Below, piece after piece: positions 1-14,000 of a DNA stretch of 64,000 bases. A program made the translations under genes and the position numbers. Source of the DNA: Terana coerulea. Taxonomy: Eukaryota; Basidiomycota; Agaricomycetes; Polyporales; Phanerochaetaceae. Position 1 is the first letter of the stretch, and the number at the start of each line of letters is the position of its first letter. The stretch is from NCBI GenBank assembly GCA_024811115.1, contig JAKOGH010000641.1, positions 1-64,000 on the forward strand, written 5' to 3'. The notes under the pieces were generated by a model. That model was not told where the DNA came from. It made no database searches and saw only the letters and a list, made by a program, of their open reading frames with translations.

Positions 1-1565
1 ACATCTTGTTCCAGGCTTCCCTTGGCAGGTCGCTTCAGGCTGCGACTGGGGCTGCATCAGCCTGCTCGCAGGGGCAATCTCAGCTTGTCGCGCTCAGCGC
101 CATCCCAGGGTTTGTCAGATGCTTGCTACTTCGCATACCATATATAGTAATCCTCATTAAACATAGCCACATTATGGTGAAAAATCGTATTTATTGTTGA
201 ACAGATGTAGTACATGTAATAATATATATACACTATGCTATACTGACTCGTGACACTTATCTACAGTCCTTACTGCTGAGGCTAACTACCACTTACTGTG
301 ATTGGTACCAGAATGAGTGCTGCAACTAGGGCATCTTGAGGGAGATTGGTGACGGAATGATGGAGCTTGTGAAGAAACTGTCCTGTACAGTGAAATGTCA
401 TGCATGCGTTAGTGACAATGAGCGGCATGTCTCACACTGTTGCATATGGGCTGCTTGGTCAGGTTGCGGACATCGAGCGAAACACGATGGCTGGGTTGGG
501 CAGGAGGCGTATGTGTCCGGGAATAGGGTGACGCGGGCTGCTGTTACTTGCAGAGTGGGTGAGCCTGAGAAATGGGAAGAGAGGAGTCAGCGGAGGACGC
601 ACCAGTAAAGCTCCTATTGTTGAAGTCGGCGTCCACATCCGCCAGTCATTGAGAGGAGTTAACAAGTACACGGCAACACCATATTTCAAGAGTGCGATGG
701 TCAGTATATCATAGAGGGCGATAGTGATAATATGGTGCTTACCACTATTTCACTATGCCTGTTTCATGCCTTCGCTTGATGGGTCCTGCACGTTGGGCAG
801 TCGAGGGTGGAATGTGGGTCGGGAATGGATCTCACTGTGCTTATTCTAAAGGTTCGCTTTAACAGGCATGATGCAAGCAGTGCTGTCGAAACTCACCCGC
901 CCGAGGATCTGCAATCATACCACAGAAGGAACCTTTTGCTGTCATGGGTTTAGTTTAGCGGCTGAGTGAAGGTTGTGGGTGAGCATGTCAATGAGAGACT
1001 GCCTTGCTCACAAAAACTTATAGCTGGACGGTTTGTTGAGATCGATGATGAGGATCGATGGCGGAGGTTGACACCGACCCAGATAAAGGTCAGACTAACC
1101 CCTGGAGAACAGAGTCTGAAGCGAGGAGGGGCAAGCAGCCCGGACCAAGCTTGAGAGAGGTGCAAAGCAAGGTCGAGAGTTGCGAGCCTGCTCCGGGCTG
1201 ATGATCGGTATGTCCGGCGGGTCCGACCAGAGCTTGATCCAGCCTGGGCGCCAGCAACCTCAGACCGAGGGACCGGGTCACCCGGTGGTGTACTGGCGTC
1301 TGTACATATTTAGCGCTGATTGATCATAAGCGCCTAAAAGCTCGCTGATGCTCTTCGGGTTTGGAGCTCATGGTCGATACTATGTAAGACTATGTAGTTG
1401 CAGTCCGGCAGGCAGACGGTGAAGTAGAGGTAACTGGGAACGCAACTGTCGCTATGCTCCAGGATTTCGGCGCAGCGTTGAGGATTAATACCAGTTAGCC
1501 CCCTGTAGCTCTTTGAACCCTTCACAACAAATCTTGTAGTACAGTGTATATGGAGCTCCGGTGTC
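1..1565. other. No gene recognised at the left edge
   Basis: I see only short unrelated open frames on both strands and no conserved domain, tRNA-like fold or repeat. The first 200 bases may be the tail of a gene that begins outside the window, but nothing in the translations supports this. Confidence 0.4.
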
Positions 1566-1995
1566 TTATCGACTCGCTCCATCCACCTGCTTCATCCTGA
1601 TTTTATTCATGTCCAGATCGTCTATGGTCCGCACGTTGATTCCAACCATGCCCTTGCCCTCCACCACAAATTCGACGCCGCAGACGGAGCAGAAGTAATG
1701 CGAATACGCCTTCTTGTGAAACTGATACACAGTGAGCTCGTTCATGGCGCCGAGCGTTAGCTCAAAGGTATTTGGCATGGTGTAACTGAGGGTTCGGCGA
1801 TGAATGAAGCTATCATATGCCACCAAGAAGTTTGACTCACCTGAAGTGCAAGCCTTTCATCGTGCAGATACTGCAGTTGCAATTTCCCACGGAGAACTGC
1901 CCCTCATCGAAGGCGGCACGAGTGAATTTGTAGCGAAACTTCTTGCAGTGGCAACCGCCAACATATGCCTTGTCGTTGCTTTCTGAGGAGGACAT
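1566..1995 (-). CDS. GFA/CENP-V domain zinc-binding protein
   Basis: Two exons, 1995-1841 and 1785-1566, separated by a 55 bp GTGAGT...CAG intron, give a 124-residue protein. Exon 1 carries the GFA hallmark: GGCHC near residue 13, a following RY, then CNCSIC near residue 40. Exon 2 carries the second zinc site CSVC in HYFCSVCGVEF. These cysteines are the structural and catalytic zinc ligands of the glutathione-dependent formaldehyde-activating (GFA)/CENP-V fold, and the length is normal for single-domain fungal members. Family members are assigned to S-hydroxymethylglutathione formation or left as uncharacterised carbon-sulfur lyases; the substrate cannot be told from sequence. The start is the first Met directly before the conserved domain. 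It stands alone, with over 1 kb of gene-free DNA on either side. Confidence 0.88.
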
Positions 1996-3246
1996 AATAG
2001 TAGGAGATGCTGGATGGGATCAACAATAGGATACAGGTTGAAACGCATGAGAGCGTTTATATACACGAGAGCTGCCATATGTCTACGTGATGCGAGGGAT
2101 GCGAGAGATGGTGTGGCACGGTATTGATATTCTCATCTAGGTCCCTTGTTCATCGATACGATTGAGTGCATGTTTGACAACTCACCACCGTGATCCTCCT
2201 GTCAGGATGTGTCTATGCTCTGAAGCAGTAAGATCGCTGAAGGTGCACGGAGGCAGGCGGTAGGCCTGTCGATGAACTACCTCGCGATTGCCAAACACCG
2301 GTGTTACATGGCTAGCATAAGGCAGTGGTTCGTATCGCAAAGATTGCTAACGCGACAGTACACCTGTCTCGTGAGTCTGAACAACATCCAGGGTTCAGTT
2401 GCACGGATGAATAGATATATATTCGCATATTTGACTCCAATGTAGGTAGCTATGATCGTTGAACTTGATACTCTGCTGAGACATTTGTCAAGGATAAGGG
2501 ATTATGAACCAATGTGTATGACCACGTTCCACAGGCCGTCGCATCATGGTTCGTCGCTAGGACGTGAAAGCGAGAGACATGCCGCGCGACATCCACCGAC
2601 TAACGATTGACTGACGACCTCAAACGTAAGCGTGTAAGGCACGCACAGCCTTGAGCTGGCTGAACTACACAACTGAGACCATGACGTTCTTAAAGGCTTG
2701 ACGGGCAGAACTGGCCACGATTCTAACGTTCGGACGCACCTTTGTGAAGTACCCTGCCGTCGCATGCCGCATCCTTGGTACCCTCAAATCCGACTGCGCA
2801 AAATATAGGCCAGCCAGAGGCTTTCCAGGCGCGTCCTTAACGTCATCGTGTCGGTATCCTCTTGCGTTGGGTATACCGTACTGTTGCGTAAAGCACAGTC
2901 AAAGAGAGTCGGCGAGAGGTGACACAGGTTTAGATCAAGTGCAGAGAGGCAGAGATCTAGACGCGCGCGAGTACCCTTGGCGAGCACCGCCACAAGCTTT
3001 CAACTTGACCGAAAACACCGTCTCCAATTTCCACGACCCCTCCCACGACCCCTTCTCACGACTTCCCAACCCCTCCTTTGGCTTTCCGTTCACGACGACA
3101 GCATACCGGCCAACACGTGTAGACCGCCTTTCCAGCTGCCTACTGCGCTGACGCTCCAATTCGCGCGCCTCTGCACCTGAGGCTGACAGTGCTTTCCACT
3201 CCAACTCACAAACACACCTTCACCAGCGACAACGACCAGCAAGACC
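1996..3246. other. Intergenic, divergent promoter region
   Basis: This lies between the divergently transcribed GFA and KRE6-like genes. No coding signal was recognised. The last 200 bases before 3247 are rich in C and T on the + strand, as is common in fungal 5' leaders. Confidence 0.5.
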
Positions 3247-5549
3247 ATGTCGAACTATACTCGGCGGGTGCCACCGCCCGGTCAACAGTACTATGCTGTT
3301 CCACAGAGCCCCCGCTCGGCTGGGCCTAGCCGGCAAGCTTCACGGGCCCAGTCCTACTCGACACAACCATCCGTCATGGCGATGCCTCAACCCCAGGTAG
3401 CCCAGGGCAGCTACCGTTCGCGGGATCGGGAAGAAAGGGAGGATACTGCCCGCGGCGTCGCGACGGGGCAGATTGGTGGAGGTTATGGGCCGTACTCAGT
3501 GCGTACCACTCTTGGGCGGTTCTCGTCGTGTGCTGCGGATTATATTGACCAAATTGTGCTGCTAGTACCATCCAAGTGTTCACACTAACCCATATGCGCA
3601 GTCAAAGTTCAGTAACAACCCAAGCGCAACGCCATCAGAGATCTCGGTGGCCACAACGAGGGAGAAGGCGGGCACCGCTCCCATGATGGCTGCGCCGACG
3701 AACACCGTGCCGCCGTACATGTGGGATACCAAGGACCCTGATCTCGACGATGCGTTGCACAACCCCGACCCTGTGCGCGATGCCGCACTAGACCGGTCAT
3801 TCACGTTCTTCTCTGCCAGAGGTTGGATGAACGCCTCCGCACTCTTTATCCTCGTCGTCGGCCTGCTCATGCTCTTCGCCGGATACCCCATAATCATATA
3901 TGCGCGCGAAAACCGGAGTGTAGGCCCCGGCTTTAACCTTGGTGGCACCAACGGATCAGGGCAGGTGCCCGACTTGCCGAACATGCCTTCGCTCATTGAC
4001 CAGGACACTCCTTCCGATGTTATGACCCGTACCGGCTCGGATGGCAAGCAGTACAACCTCGTTTTCAGCGACGAGTTCAACCGGGATGGGCGCACGTTCT
4101 GGCCTGAAGATGACCCTTACTGGGAGGCAGTAAACCTCAATTACTGGCCGACAGGTGACATAGAGTGGTATGACCCACAGGTGCGTAGGCATCATACCTT
4201 TGGGACACTAGTGTATTTACCCATATCGCAGGCCATTACTACAGAGGACGGCAAACTTGTCATCACCATGGAAGAAACGCCAATAGCCAACTTGAGCTTC
4301 CGCAGCGGCATGCTACAATCCTGGAACCAGCTTTGCTTCACCACAGGCTACATCGAAGTCAACGTGAGCATGCCAGGGACCCCAAAGGCACCAGGACTGT
4401 GGCCAGGCGCTTGGACTATGGGCAATCTTGTAAGTCCGCATCATTCGCCCTTGCAACCGCAATTTGTATTGAGCGGCGATACAGGGCCGTGCTGGGTACG
4501 GCGCATCAACTGAAGGAATGTGGCCGTACAGCTACGACGCTTGCGATCTTGGCACCTTCCCCAACCAAACCAATCACGACGGCACGCCGGAGGCAGCGAG
4601 TACTGGAGGTAGCGGCGGCGGCCCAATCAGTTTCCTCCCTGGCCAGCGATTGTCTGCTTGCACCTGTGCAGGCTCCGATCACCCGGGACCGAGTAGCAAC
4701 ACGGGGCGTGGCGTGCCTGAGATTGATATCCTCGAAACCCAAGTCGACGTCTCGCGTTTTGTCGGTCAGGTGTCGCAATCCTTCCAGACAGCGCCGTACA
4801 ACTTACAGTACCAGTACGACAATGCGTCGGATGCCACGACAATCTTCGACCCTGATATCACGAACTTCAACGGCTACAAGGGTGGCCAGTTCCAGCAGGC
4901 CATCTCGGCCGTGACCGACATCGACAGCAATAACTATAATGATCAGGGCTACGCGACATACGGCTATGAGTGGTGGTCGGACCCGAAGAACCGCGACGAC
5001 GGGTACATCACTTGGTACAGCCAGGGCAAGGAGTCGTGGAAGATAACTGCTGCGACCATCGGTGCCGATCCCACGACGCAAATTAGCCAACGGTTGATTC
5101 CTGAAGAGCCCATGGTGAGTGTCGTGTTGGCCATCATTGCCTCCTAAAAGCTGATCAGTTCTCTCCTATTTCTAGTACGTCATCCTCAACTTGGGCATGT
5201 CGCGTAAGTCTCACTAGGATCTCCGTGGAAGTGTTGTCCCTCTAATCACCTCACCTATAGCATCGTTCCAGCATCAAGACTTCAAGCATCTCACGTTCCC
5301 GACTAAAATGTATATCGATTATGTACGCATATACCAGAGGTCGGACGTGAAAGATGGCGTAGGATGCAGCCCATCTAGTCACCCCACCACGGATTACATT
5401 CAGTCGTAAGTCTAGCCTCACTTTCGCAGGCGATGGCAGGCGTCTTACTCTATCACAGTCACTTGAACGCCTACAGTAACCCCAACCTCACGACGTGGGA
5501 TCAGGCAGGCTACACCTTCCCCCGGAACTCGGCTTATGACGGCTGCTAA
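3247..5549 (+). CDS. KRE6: Beta-1,6-glucan synthesis-associated protein, KRE6/SKN1 family (GH16)
   Basis: Seven exons (3247-3498, 3602-4180, 4232-4429, 4485-5114, 5176-5203, 5261-5405, 5459-5549) sum to 1923 nt, 640 residues, with every junction in phase. The protein is type II: a Gln/Ser-rich cytosolic tail, one membrane segment at about residues 165-184, then a lumenal GH16-like domain. WPGAWTMGN joined to GRAGYGASTEG, and the GH16 catalytic signature EIDILE at residues 422-427, are classic KRE6/SKN1 features. Yeast Kre6 acts in the secretory pathway and at sites of polarised growth and is needed for cell-wall beta-1,6-glucan. The C-terminus holds several cysteines and the usual YVRIYQR block. 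It has no frame break, unlike several other genes in this window. KRE6 versus SKN1 cannot be separated, since basidiomycete copies are co-orthologous to both. Confidence 0.95.
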
Positions 5550-6072
5550 AATGTACTGTCCGATCACGGTTCTATTCACAAAATCGTACTCGTCCCGTCA
5601 TCTCTCCTGCATCATCCACCCCATGTTCTATACCATGTACTACTGCATTACCCCACATCTACGAAGTCACGACTCACGACTCTGCGCATCCCTCTATAGG
5701 TACCCGTCGCATGTAATCTCTTCAGCGCACCCTTATTCTCTTCTTCCGAATGCTCTCTGACATTTTACCAGTGCTTTTGTCATGTTTTGCATACCATGGA
5801 CTTCATTTACTTATATGGCCTTTCATGTTAGGTGTTGGGAATGTATTTCTTCAGTACTCGACGCTGAAAATTAGAGCGGGCCATCACTCTTCTGCATATG
5901 TCGGATGCATGGCCGCGCCCGCATTACTCCCAACTTGCCAGTATCATAAGTACCCAACCTGCGTGCGGAGTACCCAGCCAGTCATGGCACCCGGAGATGT
6001 CCGGATGCTTTGTGGCGTTCCCAGGACGTTTCATTGAGCGCCCAAAGGCTTTCGTGATCGCCTACCAACACA
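5550..6072. other. Intergenic
   Basis: This is the KRE6-like 3' region and the upstream region of the PHD-finger gene. No coding or RNA feature was recognised. Confidence 0.5.
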
Positions 6073-7771
6073 ATGTCACAGAGAATGGCTGAGCGCAAAG
6101 TCTGCCGCACATGCAACACTGACAAACATGAGCCATCGGCGTTTCTGCTGACGTGCGGGACGTGCAAACGGCATTGGCACCATTGTGAGTGTAGTTCTTC
6201 ACTTATTTACCGCACCGCTACGCCACGCTGAAGATGACTGACCTCATCCCGCATCAGCGTGTCTCATCCCGCGAATGAGCGACGATGACCTATTTGCCAT
6301 AATCTGTACTTTGAAGGCTGATACGAGTGCCTTACCCTGGACGTGCAGGCGCTGCCATACGAGAAATGCTGCGCCGGGCCGGCCCTCAACAACCACTGGT
6401 AAGGCAGCCAGCAGCTCGACCTCCGCACCTACAACTCGGACAACATCCCATGGAGCACCGTCCAATGGTCCAAAGACATCACTTCCTATAGCATCCTCAG
6501 CTAACCAGATGAGTAAGCAAGGTGTTCCCATTGAGCTTCATTGTGCTTAACTCCGTGTTTCAGCTCAAACTTGGGCGCCAGTTATAGAACTTTCCGATGA
6601 TAGCGACGAGGATGAAGAGATTGAGATAGCGCCTATGGACTCCCAGAAAGCTCCGTCGCACATTTTACCATCGCAGGCGTCGAGCAGTAGTGTCTCTCTC
6701 AACGCGCCGAGTCGACCTGTACGACAAATCGATTTCCGTCGTCTTCATTCATCAGGATCATCCAGCCTAGGGAAAGCGAAAGTCACTCCAGATGTCGTTG
6801 AGATCTTGAGCGATGATGATGAAGAGGTTACGGCAACTGTACCGTCGTCTGTGCGAACTCAGCCCTCTACCACTTCCGACGCAGGCACAAAGAATATCAG
6901 TAGCTCTCTCGCCGCTGCTACGCCCATAATACAGGCTACACCCATTGTATCTGCAACACAGGAGGCTTCTGCAGCAAGTCAATACCCAAAGGTTTCTGCT
7001 CCAGAGCCAACACGGCGTCTTCCTGAAGCCCCACCGTTCGCAGCTTATCGGTCACCCCTGGGACCGACAAGCCGACCAGTTGTCGCCGATACCTCCACTT
7101 CGTCAGGGTCGACGACACCTGGCACTTCCATTCCCCCGTCAGAACGAAGCAGCGTAGAACCGTGGAATAATGCGCTGAAGGCGTCAAGTTCTCTGAACAC
7201 TTCGTTCTCTGGGTTGCATGTCGCGTCTAGACCGGGCTCATCGATTTGCGTGTCTTCTCTCAGAAGCGAAATCCCGGACGATGCGAGACGGGCTGCGTCT
7301 CCATCTTCGCTGGGCATACAGCCATCTGCAACTCGGAGCGCTGCCATACCGGTTCAACCAGCTTCCAGCACGCAGGAGAATATGACTCTGCAGCAGCGGG
7401 ATCGAGACTTCACGGAGGACTCGCAGCGCGACGTGGAGATGGTCGAGGTGAAGGTGGAAACCGACGCCGACGGCGGTTTCCTTCCTCGGCTCACAGCTAA
7501 AGCGAAAGGCAAGCAGCCGAAACCCGCCGGACAAATCCTTCCTGTGTTGATTGAGAGAGACGCGGAGATTAGGAGAGGTAGTGAGGAGAAGGAGCGGAGA
7601 GCGAAACGAGGGACTCGCAGGCAGGAGGGTAGTAGTTTGCATCCGAGGAAGCCAGGACCCGGAAAGACGAAGAGACTGGGTCCCAAGGCACGCGCTCGAA
7701 GAGAGCGCAAGGCCTTGCAATGGGTCAACATGTCCACTTCGCGTAAGTCTTTCAAGGCATGGTGCGAGTAG
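6073..7771 (+). CDS. PHD-finger protein with tandem SUMO-interaction-like motifs
   Basis: Three exons (6073-6184, 6258-6512, 6564-7771) give 524 residues. The N-terminus has a PHD-type zinc finger: CRTC, then CGTC, HWHHSC (the last Cys made by the first splice) and CRRC, the C4-H-C3 order. PHD fingers usually read histone H3 tails, so a chromatin role is inferred. After the finger come two acidic hydrophobic patches, VIELSDDSDEDEE (just after exon 3 begins) and VVEILSDDDEE (about residue 200), which match the SUMO-interaction motif pattern. The rest is Ser/Thr/Pro-rich and probably disordered, ending in a Lys/Arg-rich tail near residues 445-520 that could be a nuclear signal. The last junction is uncertain: a GTAAGT at 7742 could splice to an AG near 7808 and change the last few residues. 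No named orthologue was recognised. Confidence 0.75.
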
Positions 7772-8065
7772 TCCCTCCATGGATAATGTGATCGCGCTTT
7801 GCACAAGCCTTGAATAATTTTTGTTTCTGAGGAGCGTAGCTGCTGTCAAGCTACGCAGTAAAATGTGGAAATCTCTGAATTCTGTGTTACGTATACTACT
7901 GCAGAGACTATGGGTATTTGAGGATAATATACAAAGGCGTCACAATAGTCCAAATTCGGGGTATAATATTAGTGTCTGCGCCAGTCAAGTGATCATGTGA
8001 GGTTGCAGTCCGTTGCGTGTAACAAGAAACATAACAATGGGATGATTAAACCGCGTGCTTGGTCA

Positions 8066-11000
8066 TCAGTCGTAGATTGGCAAGGGCAAGATCCTGAAAA
8101 GAAATTAAGAAAGTGCGAAGCCAATACTAGAAGCAACGTACCTGTCTGCATTGAATAAGAAGTTGTTGGCAATATCCTCTCCTTCGAGGAAGCGGGTTGG
8201 ATACAAGACCAAGTGGCCCCGCAGCTCTTCAAGCAAGCGCTCCATTTCTTCTCGCTCCGCTTGATCAATCGGCTCGGTGGTCTTCATGTTCTTGCGTGTC
8301 CGAGACTTATCATCTCCCTGTGCTGGTGCGCCGTCGGTAGGGGTAGGCGGATTGTTGCCATCTACATGGTCCTTGGTCTTGACATTCTCTTCCATAGCAT
8401 CACCGGATGCGGGGTCGTCGCTGGGATGGCCAGGCACCAGCGTATCACCCGTCTCGGATGGAACGCGTGCCACCGGCTCTGGGTTTCCTTGGTCTCGAGC
8501 CTACAGAAGGTTGAGTCCTATATGAGAAGCCATCGCATGGCAAACATACAGGTTTATTCAGCCGTTCATGATGCGCAATGAACTCCTTGTACTGCTTCCA
8601 TGTTGTCACTAGGTCGTCAGGAATAGCGTGGAAAACTTTACGGTAGATTTCCGTCTAATGCGAATGATAAGCACGTTTCGTGAGCTTCTACAGAGTGGAA
8701 CTTACGTTATGAACGGCAGAGGCGAGCCATACTTTCTTCCAGAAAGCGTCAGAGATTGGATCTTCGAAACCGTGCGGGTCGACGTGGGGGGTAGGCGTAG
8801 GTAAAGCGAATTTATTTGAACCTAAGTTCGCAGCGAGGTTCTTCCGAGCCACAGCGCGGGCGCTGAGCGCATCCTTCTCGTCCTCGGCGTCGTTGTCATC
8901 CGTCTGAGTGCCGGGTATCTTGTCGTCATGTCGGGTATCTGCATTCGCGGGTGCACCGAACAGTTCGCCTTCCGCGCGCGCCTCCGGCGCCTCCTGCTGC
9001 CTAGTATCACCCTCTTGCGGTCTTGAGCTGCTACCGCCGTTCTGTTTCGTCGAAGCATTCTGCTCGCCCTGGTCACCTGCAGACTCATCGTGTCCCTTGG
9101 CATCGCCGTTAGGAGTAGGAGTTACATCGCCGTCTTGATGATGCCCTGCCTCCTGGCCGTGCTGAGCGTTCCCGTTCTGAGCGTTGCTCTTCATCTGCTC
9201 CGAGATTAGCTTCTCCTCTATCGTAGGCACCACAGAGCTGGCGAAACCGTGCTCCTGTTTGCCGTCTCGGGTAAATGTCTGACGCTCCGCTTCAAGAGTC
9301 TTATCCGACGCCACTGCGTCAACTCCCTTGGTCTTCAGGCCAACCTTACGCAGGAGTAGCGAAGCATCCTTAGACTTGACGTCACCGGTACCGCGGACAG
9401 CTGTGCGCTGCATGAGAAACGTGCATGTCGAGGAGGAAGCTAACACCAACCTTGTCGGAAGCCGTCGACTGTGTCATGCCACAGATTTGATGTGGCCGTC
9501 CTGCGCTGACCATGGCCAATGTGAGTAACCCCATGTTCCTTCCCATATTCTTGCTCGACATCCGGATCCCATTCTTCAACTTCATGCGGAGCCTGCACAG
9601 GCTCTGAAGCCATAAGATCCTCTTCGTACAGGGCATCCACATCCACGCCAAGGTGTTCCCTCATCAACCTCACTCTGAGCGTGTGTGCAAACCGGCCGAC
9701 CTTGTACGGCTTTCCTGCCATCGTGCTGTAAATGTATTAGCGGAGTCCAGTCCCAAGGGGGTTACGGTCGCCTACCAGTCAATCATGTCTGTGTCCCGAA
9801 TGACGGCAGCGATTTCGGAGTCACGGTCCCCACGCTGAGAACGCTCGTTGATGTTTGCGCTGCCTATGATAGCGAGTCGATCGTCCACAATCAACACCTA
9901 GGGAAACATGAAGCGTTAAAGTAGCTTGACCATCATGGATGCACTAAAGCTCACCTTGCCGTGAATATACACCTGTTCGGTGGTTAGGACGTCCCCGCGC
10001 AGCTTGGCCCAATTACGCAGGGAGAAGACTGTAAAGTAATTATCAGGCTACGCGCGAGCACCATAGTTAGTGTCTTCGCAATGTATTGTGGACAACCAAA
10101 CTTACATCAATGCCCTCTTTGCGCAATCGAGCGAAAATCGAGTTCGGTCCGCGACTGATGGTACGGTTCTGACATTCCAGGATGATGCGAATCTGTTGGG
10201 AGGTTAGACGGAGAGTCGAGCAACACGGTCATAGTACGTACGGCGCTTGCATCGCTGTGGTCCACGGGGAAGGTAAAACCTGGAAGGAGGGGAATGACAA
10301 CGCAGACTTTGAATGGCGTTCCTTCGCGATGGGCTCGGATAATCCTGTGTACGATAGCGTCCCCAATCTTGTTCTCGATTTTCGTCTCATTCACCACAGT
10401 CCTGAAATTACTCAAAGAGGTATTCCTGAAGAGACGACTGCGAATACGTACGAAGTAATAAAGAACTGGTTTTCAATGTAGACAAAGTGCTCGGACATCT
10501 GGATAGCTAGTGAATGTGTCAAAATAGTGAGTTGACGGCAACGAGGGGACTACCTTTGAGGTACGCGTTCTGGATGGAGAACTCGATGCGGTCGGGAGTG
10601 CCTAGGGACCATGGGCCTGCTGAGCGACAGATTTGCAGCTCGCAGGTACCCGTCAACCCCAGTGTGGCCAATTCTCCTGGACGAAATTCAGGAGGAGGCA
10701 AAAGCGAAGGCATAACCCGAGTGTGATTCTAAAACAAGCTTGAGATTCACGCGCCCTGAAGACATGACGTGCACAAACCTTGATGCGCAGGAGATGGTTC
10801 CAGCTAACATACGCATCATCAATATCTGAGCCAAATCTCGTACACAATGCTCACGTACCGTTGAACAAAATGTCGAGCAAGATCTCGGGCGGGCTGCCCA
10901 ACAATTTGCATAGAGACGTCATGCCAGGGCATGCGAGCTATCTTTGAGCGATCGTACATCTCCTCGAAAGGCTTGTTGAGCGTGTGGAAGTCCGTCACAC

Positions 11001-14000
11001 GCGGATTGCTGTAATCCTTCCCTGCGCTCTGCGTGAGCAACCCATCGCTGGAAGAAATTTATGAGACAGTGGGACATACCAGGCCAGATGGCATCGTCAA
11101 GTTCGTCTGGGTCATCGACAAGCACGTGCTGCGGAGTATCCCATCTATCGGTTCCTTTCGTCAGCGCATTATAGTTACATGCTGGTCGCTGGCTCTCACC
11201 GTCCAAAACACGCGTCGAGACCACCCATGAACGCAATAGCTTGGTCGATAACGCACAACTTTTCGTGCTAAATAGAAATCACGATAAGAAAATGACCTGT
11301 CATGCATCATTCAATCGACTTACATGCGCCCAATAGAATGTGCCAGTCTGGAAATGCGAAGGAGAGCGCTGCACCATGACGTTCGGGTGGAGCGAGCTGA
11401 GCCTCTGCTTCGCGTAGCTGTCATCCGGGTAAGTTGGACGAAGGGCCGAAGCACACGATGAAAAACCTACTTGCTGTCCGTTGGAGTCGTACGGCTTGAG
11501 ACCTCCTGGTACAAGATAACGTAGATCTTTACGCCTTCCTTTGCCTTTCGTTCCAGCAGGTGGTCTAACCTGTACTTGTCCATATGCGGCCGGCGGAGGG
11601 CCAGCTCTGTGTCATGATATGATTATCTCATGTGAGGGTAAGACTGCCAATATAATCACGTACCTGGGGATAACCACCAGTCATGGATATATATGGATTC
11701 CTTAGCTAGAAGAATCGCGCGTGACAAGTTCCAGAAGTAGTCGCGCTACAACGATACATGTCAGCTCCGCAATGTCGATTGAATGGGTAGAAACGCACTC
11801 CATCAACGAAGCCATTGAGCAGCCACGTTGAGACGAATAGGAGCGAAGCTATCAAACCTGTTCTTCCCGGTGTAGTGAGATTCCTTCGCCACCCGCTCGA
11901 GAGCAGCCATCCATTGCAGCATTTGCCGCTAAGCAACATTACAATCAGCTCCGCCGTGGCAGAGAGGTCGATGTCCCTACCTCGTTCCGAGCAAAACACT
12001 TCAGTCGCATCTGAGAGTTCTCAATGTAGAATGTATGCTTCGAGACGTCTCCGCGACGCTGCTTCTTCTTGTCTTTGCCCGCACCGCCGTTCTTCTCATT
12101 GTGCTCATCGGGCCCCCGCAAAGGGTCTGTGTTGGTCGACGGATCCAGCACCGGTGTAAGTTGGCGTGCGAGGCGATGTCCCTCGTCCTCAGAATCTGAA
12201 GAACCTGGAGAACTCGGTGGTTCAGACTCTTCACCGCGCTCTCTGTGGGGCTTCGGAGCCCTGACGCTGCCACTCCCGAGTTCGTCGTGATGCCCGACGT
12301 GGAGAATCCTGGAGAGACGAGACTTGATGGAACGACCTGTTTGGCTGCGAACCTCGGAGCTCTCCTTCTGATGAGCGTGCTCGTCCTCCAATGCGATGTC
12401 TGGATGAGTGAGTAGATTAAACCCTTGACGGTAATACCGCTTCGGACGTTCGATCTTGAAGTCAGAGTCTACCAAGAAGACGTCATGAACGGTCAACTGC
12501 AGCAAAGTCCTTGCATGAGCTTTGCACAATTACAACATCTGCCGTTGCTCACCTCTCCCATTTCCTCCACGACCACGATATAGCTTTCACGGACAGCGCA
12601 CCACTTCTGCTTCTTCTTGTCCTTCCAGGCAGTACCACGCTTGCCAAACGGCCCCTTGTTGCCGACAGACTCGATACGCAGGAAAGCCTGCCTTGTACTG
12701 AGCACCTCCTGACTGAGCAAGCCCGATAGATAGAGCACTGATTTCGAGGAAGCCGGCTAACCGATTGGCTGCCGGGTGGAACATCTTCAGAACGTTGCCG
12801 CAAGTTGAGCAGCAACCAAGAAGTATAAGGGAGATAACTTACGACGGCACGAATCAAGCCAACGAGGTAGTTCTCCAAGGACTCTCGTTGGAGTCTGGCG
12901 AACTCGGCGCGACTAAAATCTCCGCGCACTTCCTTCAGGAAGTTGAAGTATGGTAGCCCTTCCGACAGGGTGGTCAATACGGTAGTACCATATCGCCGGC
13001 TGTATGCTACTCACCTGCTTTGGGAAAGTCCGGCAAAGTCTCGACGTTCCGGTTGTACGCATTAGAAAGGGTGTAATGAGTGTGCAGGGATATGAATTCG
13101 CGCAGTTGCCGATAGACTACCCAGCGAGCTGCACCATTCGCGTATTCGCACTCGATGCGGAAGACGGCTTTATTTCCATGTAGAGGATGCAAGCTGTCGC
13201 TGACACGAATGCGAAGATGGTGGAGAAGGACTGGCACCCTCCGGTGCTCCTTCTCGTCGCGTTCAAACCAAAACCGGAGCATCAAGGTAGATAGGCCTCC
13301 AGCAATCAATTCGTCCGTGATATTCACTGATTGGTTGATGACTGAAGAGGGAGCAGGAGGTTGTCCCCGTCCCTGGGCAGCGATATGAGGTATGAGAGAA
13401 CGGAGACGGTTCCACTTTGGAGCGACATTGGGTTTTCCATCCGTCTTGTTGACGTGCGGTAGGGATTTGCTTCGTGAAGCGGGCCCAACGCGAGGTGAGG
13501 CTGTGGAAGAATCAGGGGACTGCACGCTCGACATACGGGCATGACCAGAGGCTGGACTCCCGATCACAGGACTGGTGGGAGGGCTCGCCGCAGGACTGGA
13601 AGGCCCAGGGCTACTCGTTACTTCTCCTACGTGGTGCTGGGAATCCTTCTGAGCGAGGTGAGACGAAGTGTGCTCTTCTCTCGGAGTGTCCGTCAACCAT
13701 TTGCTGGGGTTCAAGACATCATGGAAATAGCTGAAGCTGTCTCGCCTCCTTTGCCTCTTCCCCGCAATTTCTCTCTCCTTTTCCCTTTGCTCCGGGTCCT
13801 GATGCTCAAGAGCGCTCCGGAACGGTGACTGAGCAGGTGCGAAGTAACCGCTTTCGTCACCGTCCTCCTCTTCCTCCTCCTCTGCTGTCGCGTCTGGAAG
13901 GTTCAAGCGAGGGACACTATCGTGATCATCGGTAGAATTGGCTCGCGAAGCCGGACGCGAGCCGGTCGTAGAGTAGTTGTAGGAGATGGAACGTGGAGGT

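Noticed and set aside
9380..9460. Possible frame break in phospholipase D near [11 protein letters not shown]
   Set aside because: Choosing the acceptor GCACAG before CTGTCCGCGG keeps the phase, so no break is required.
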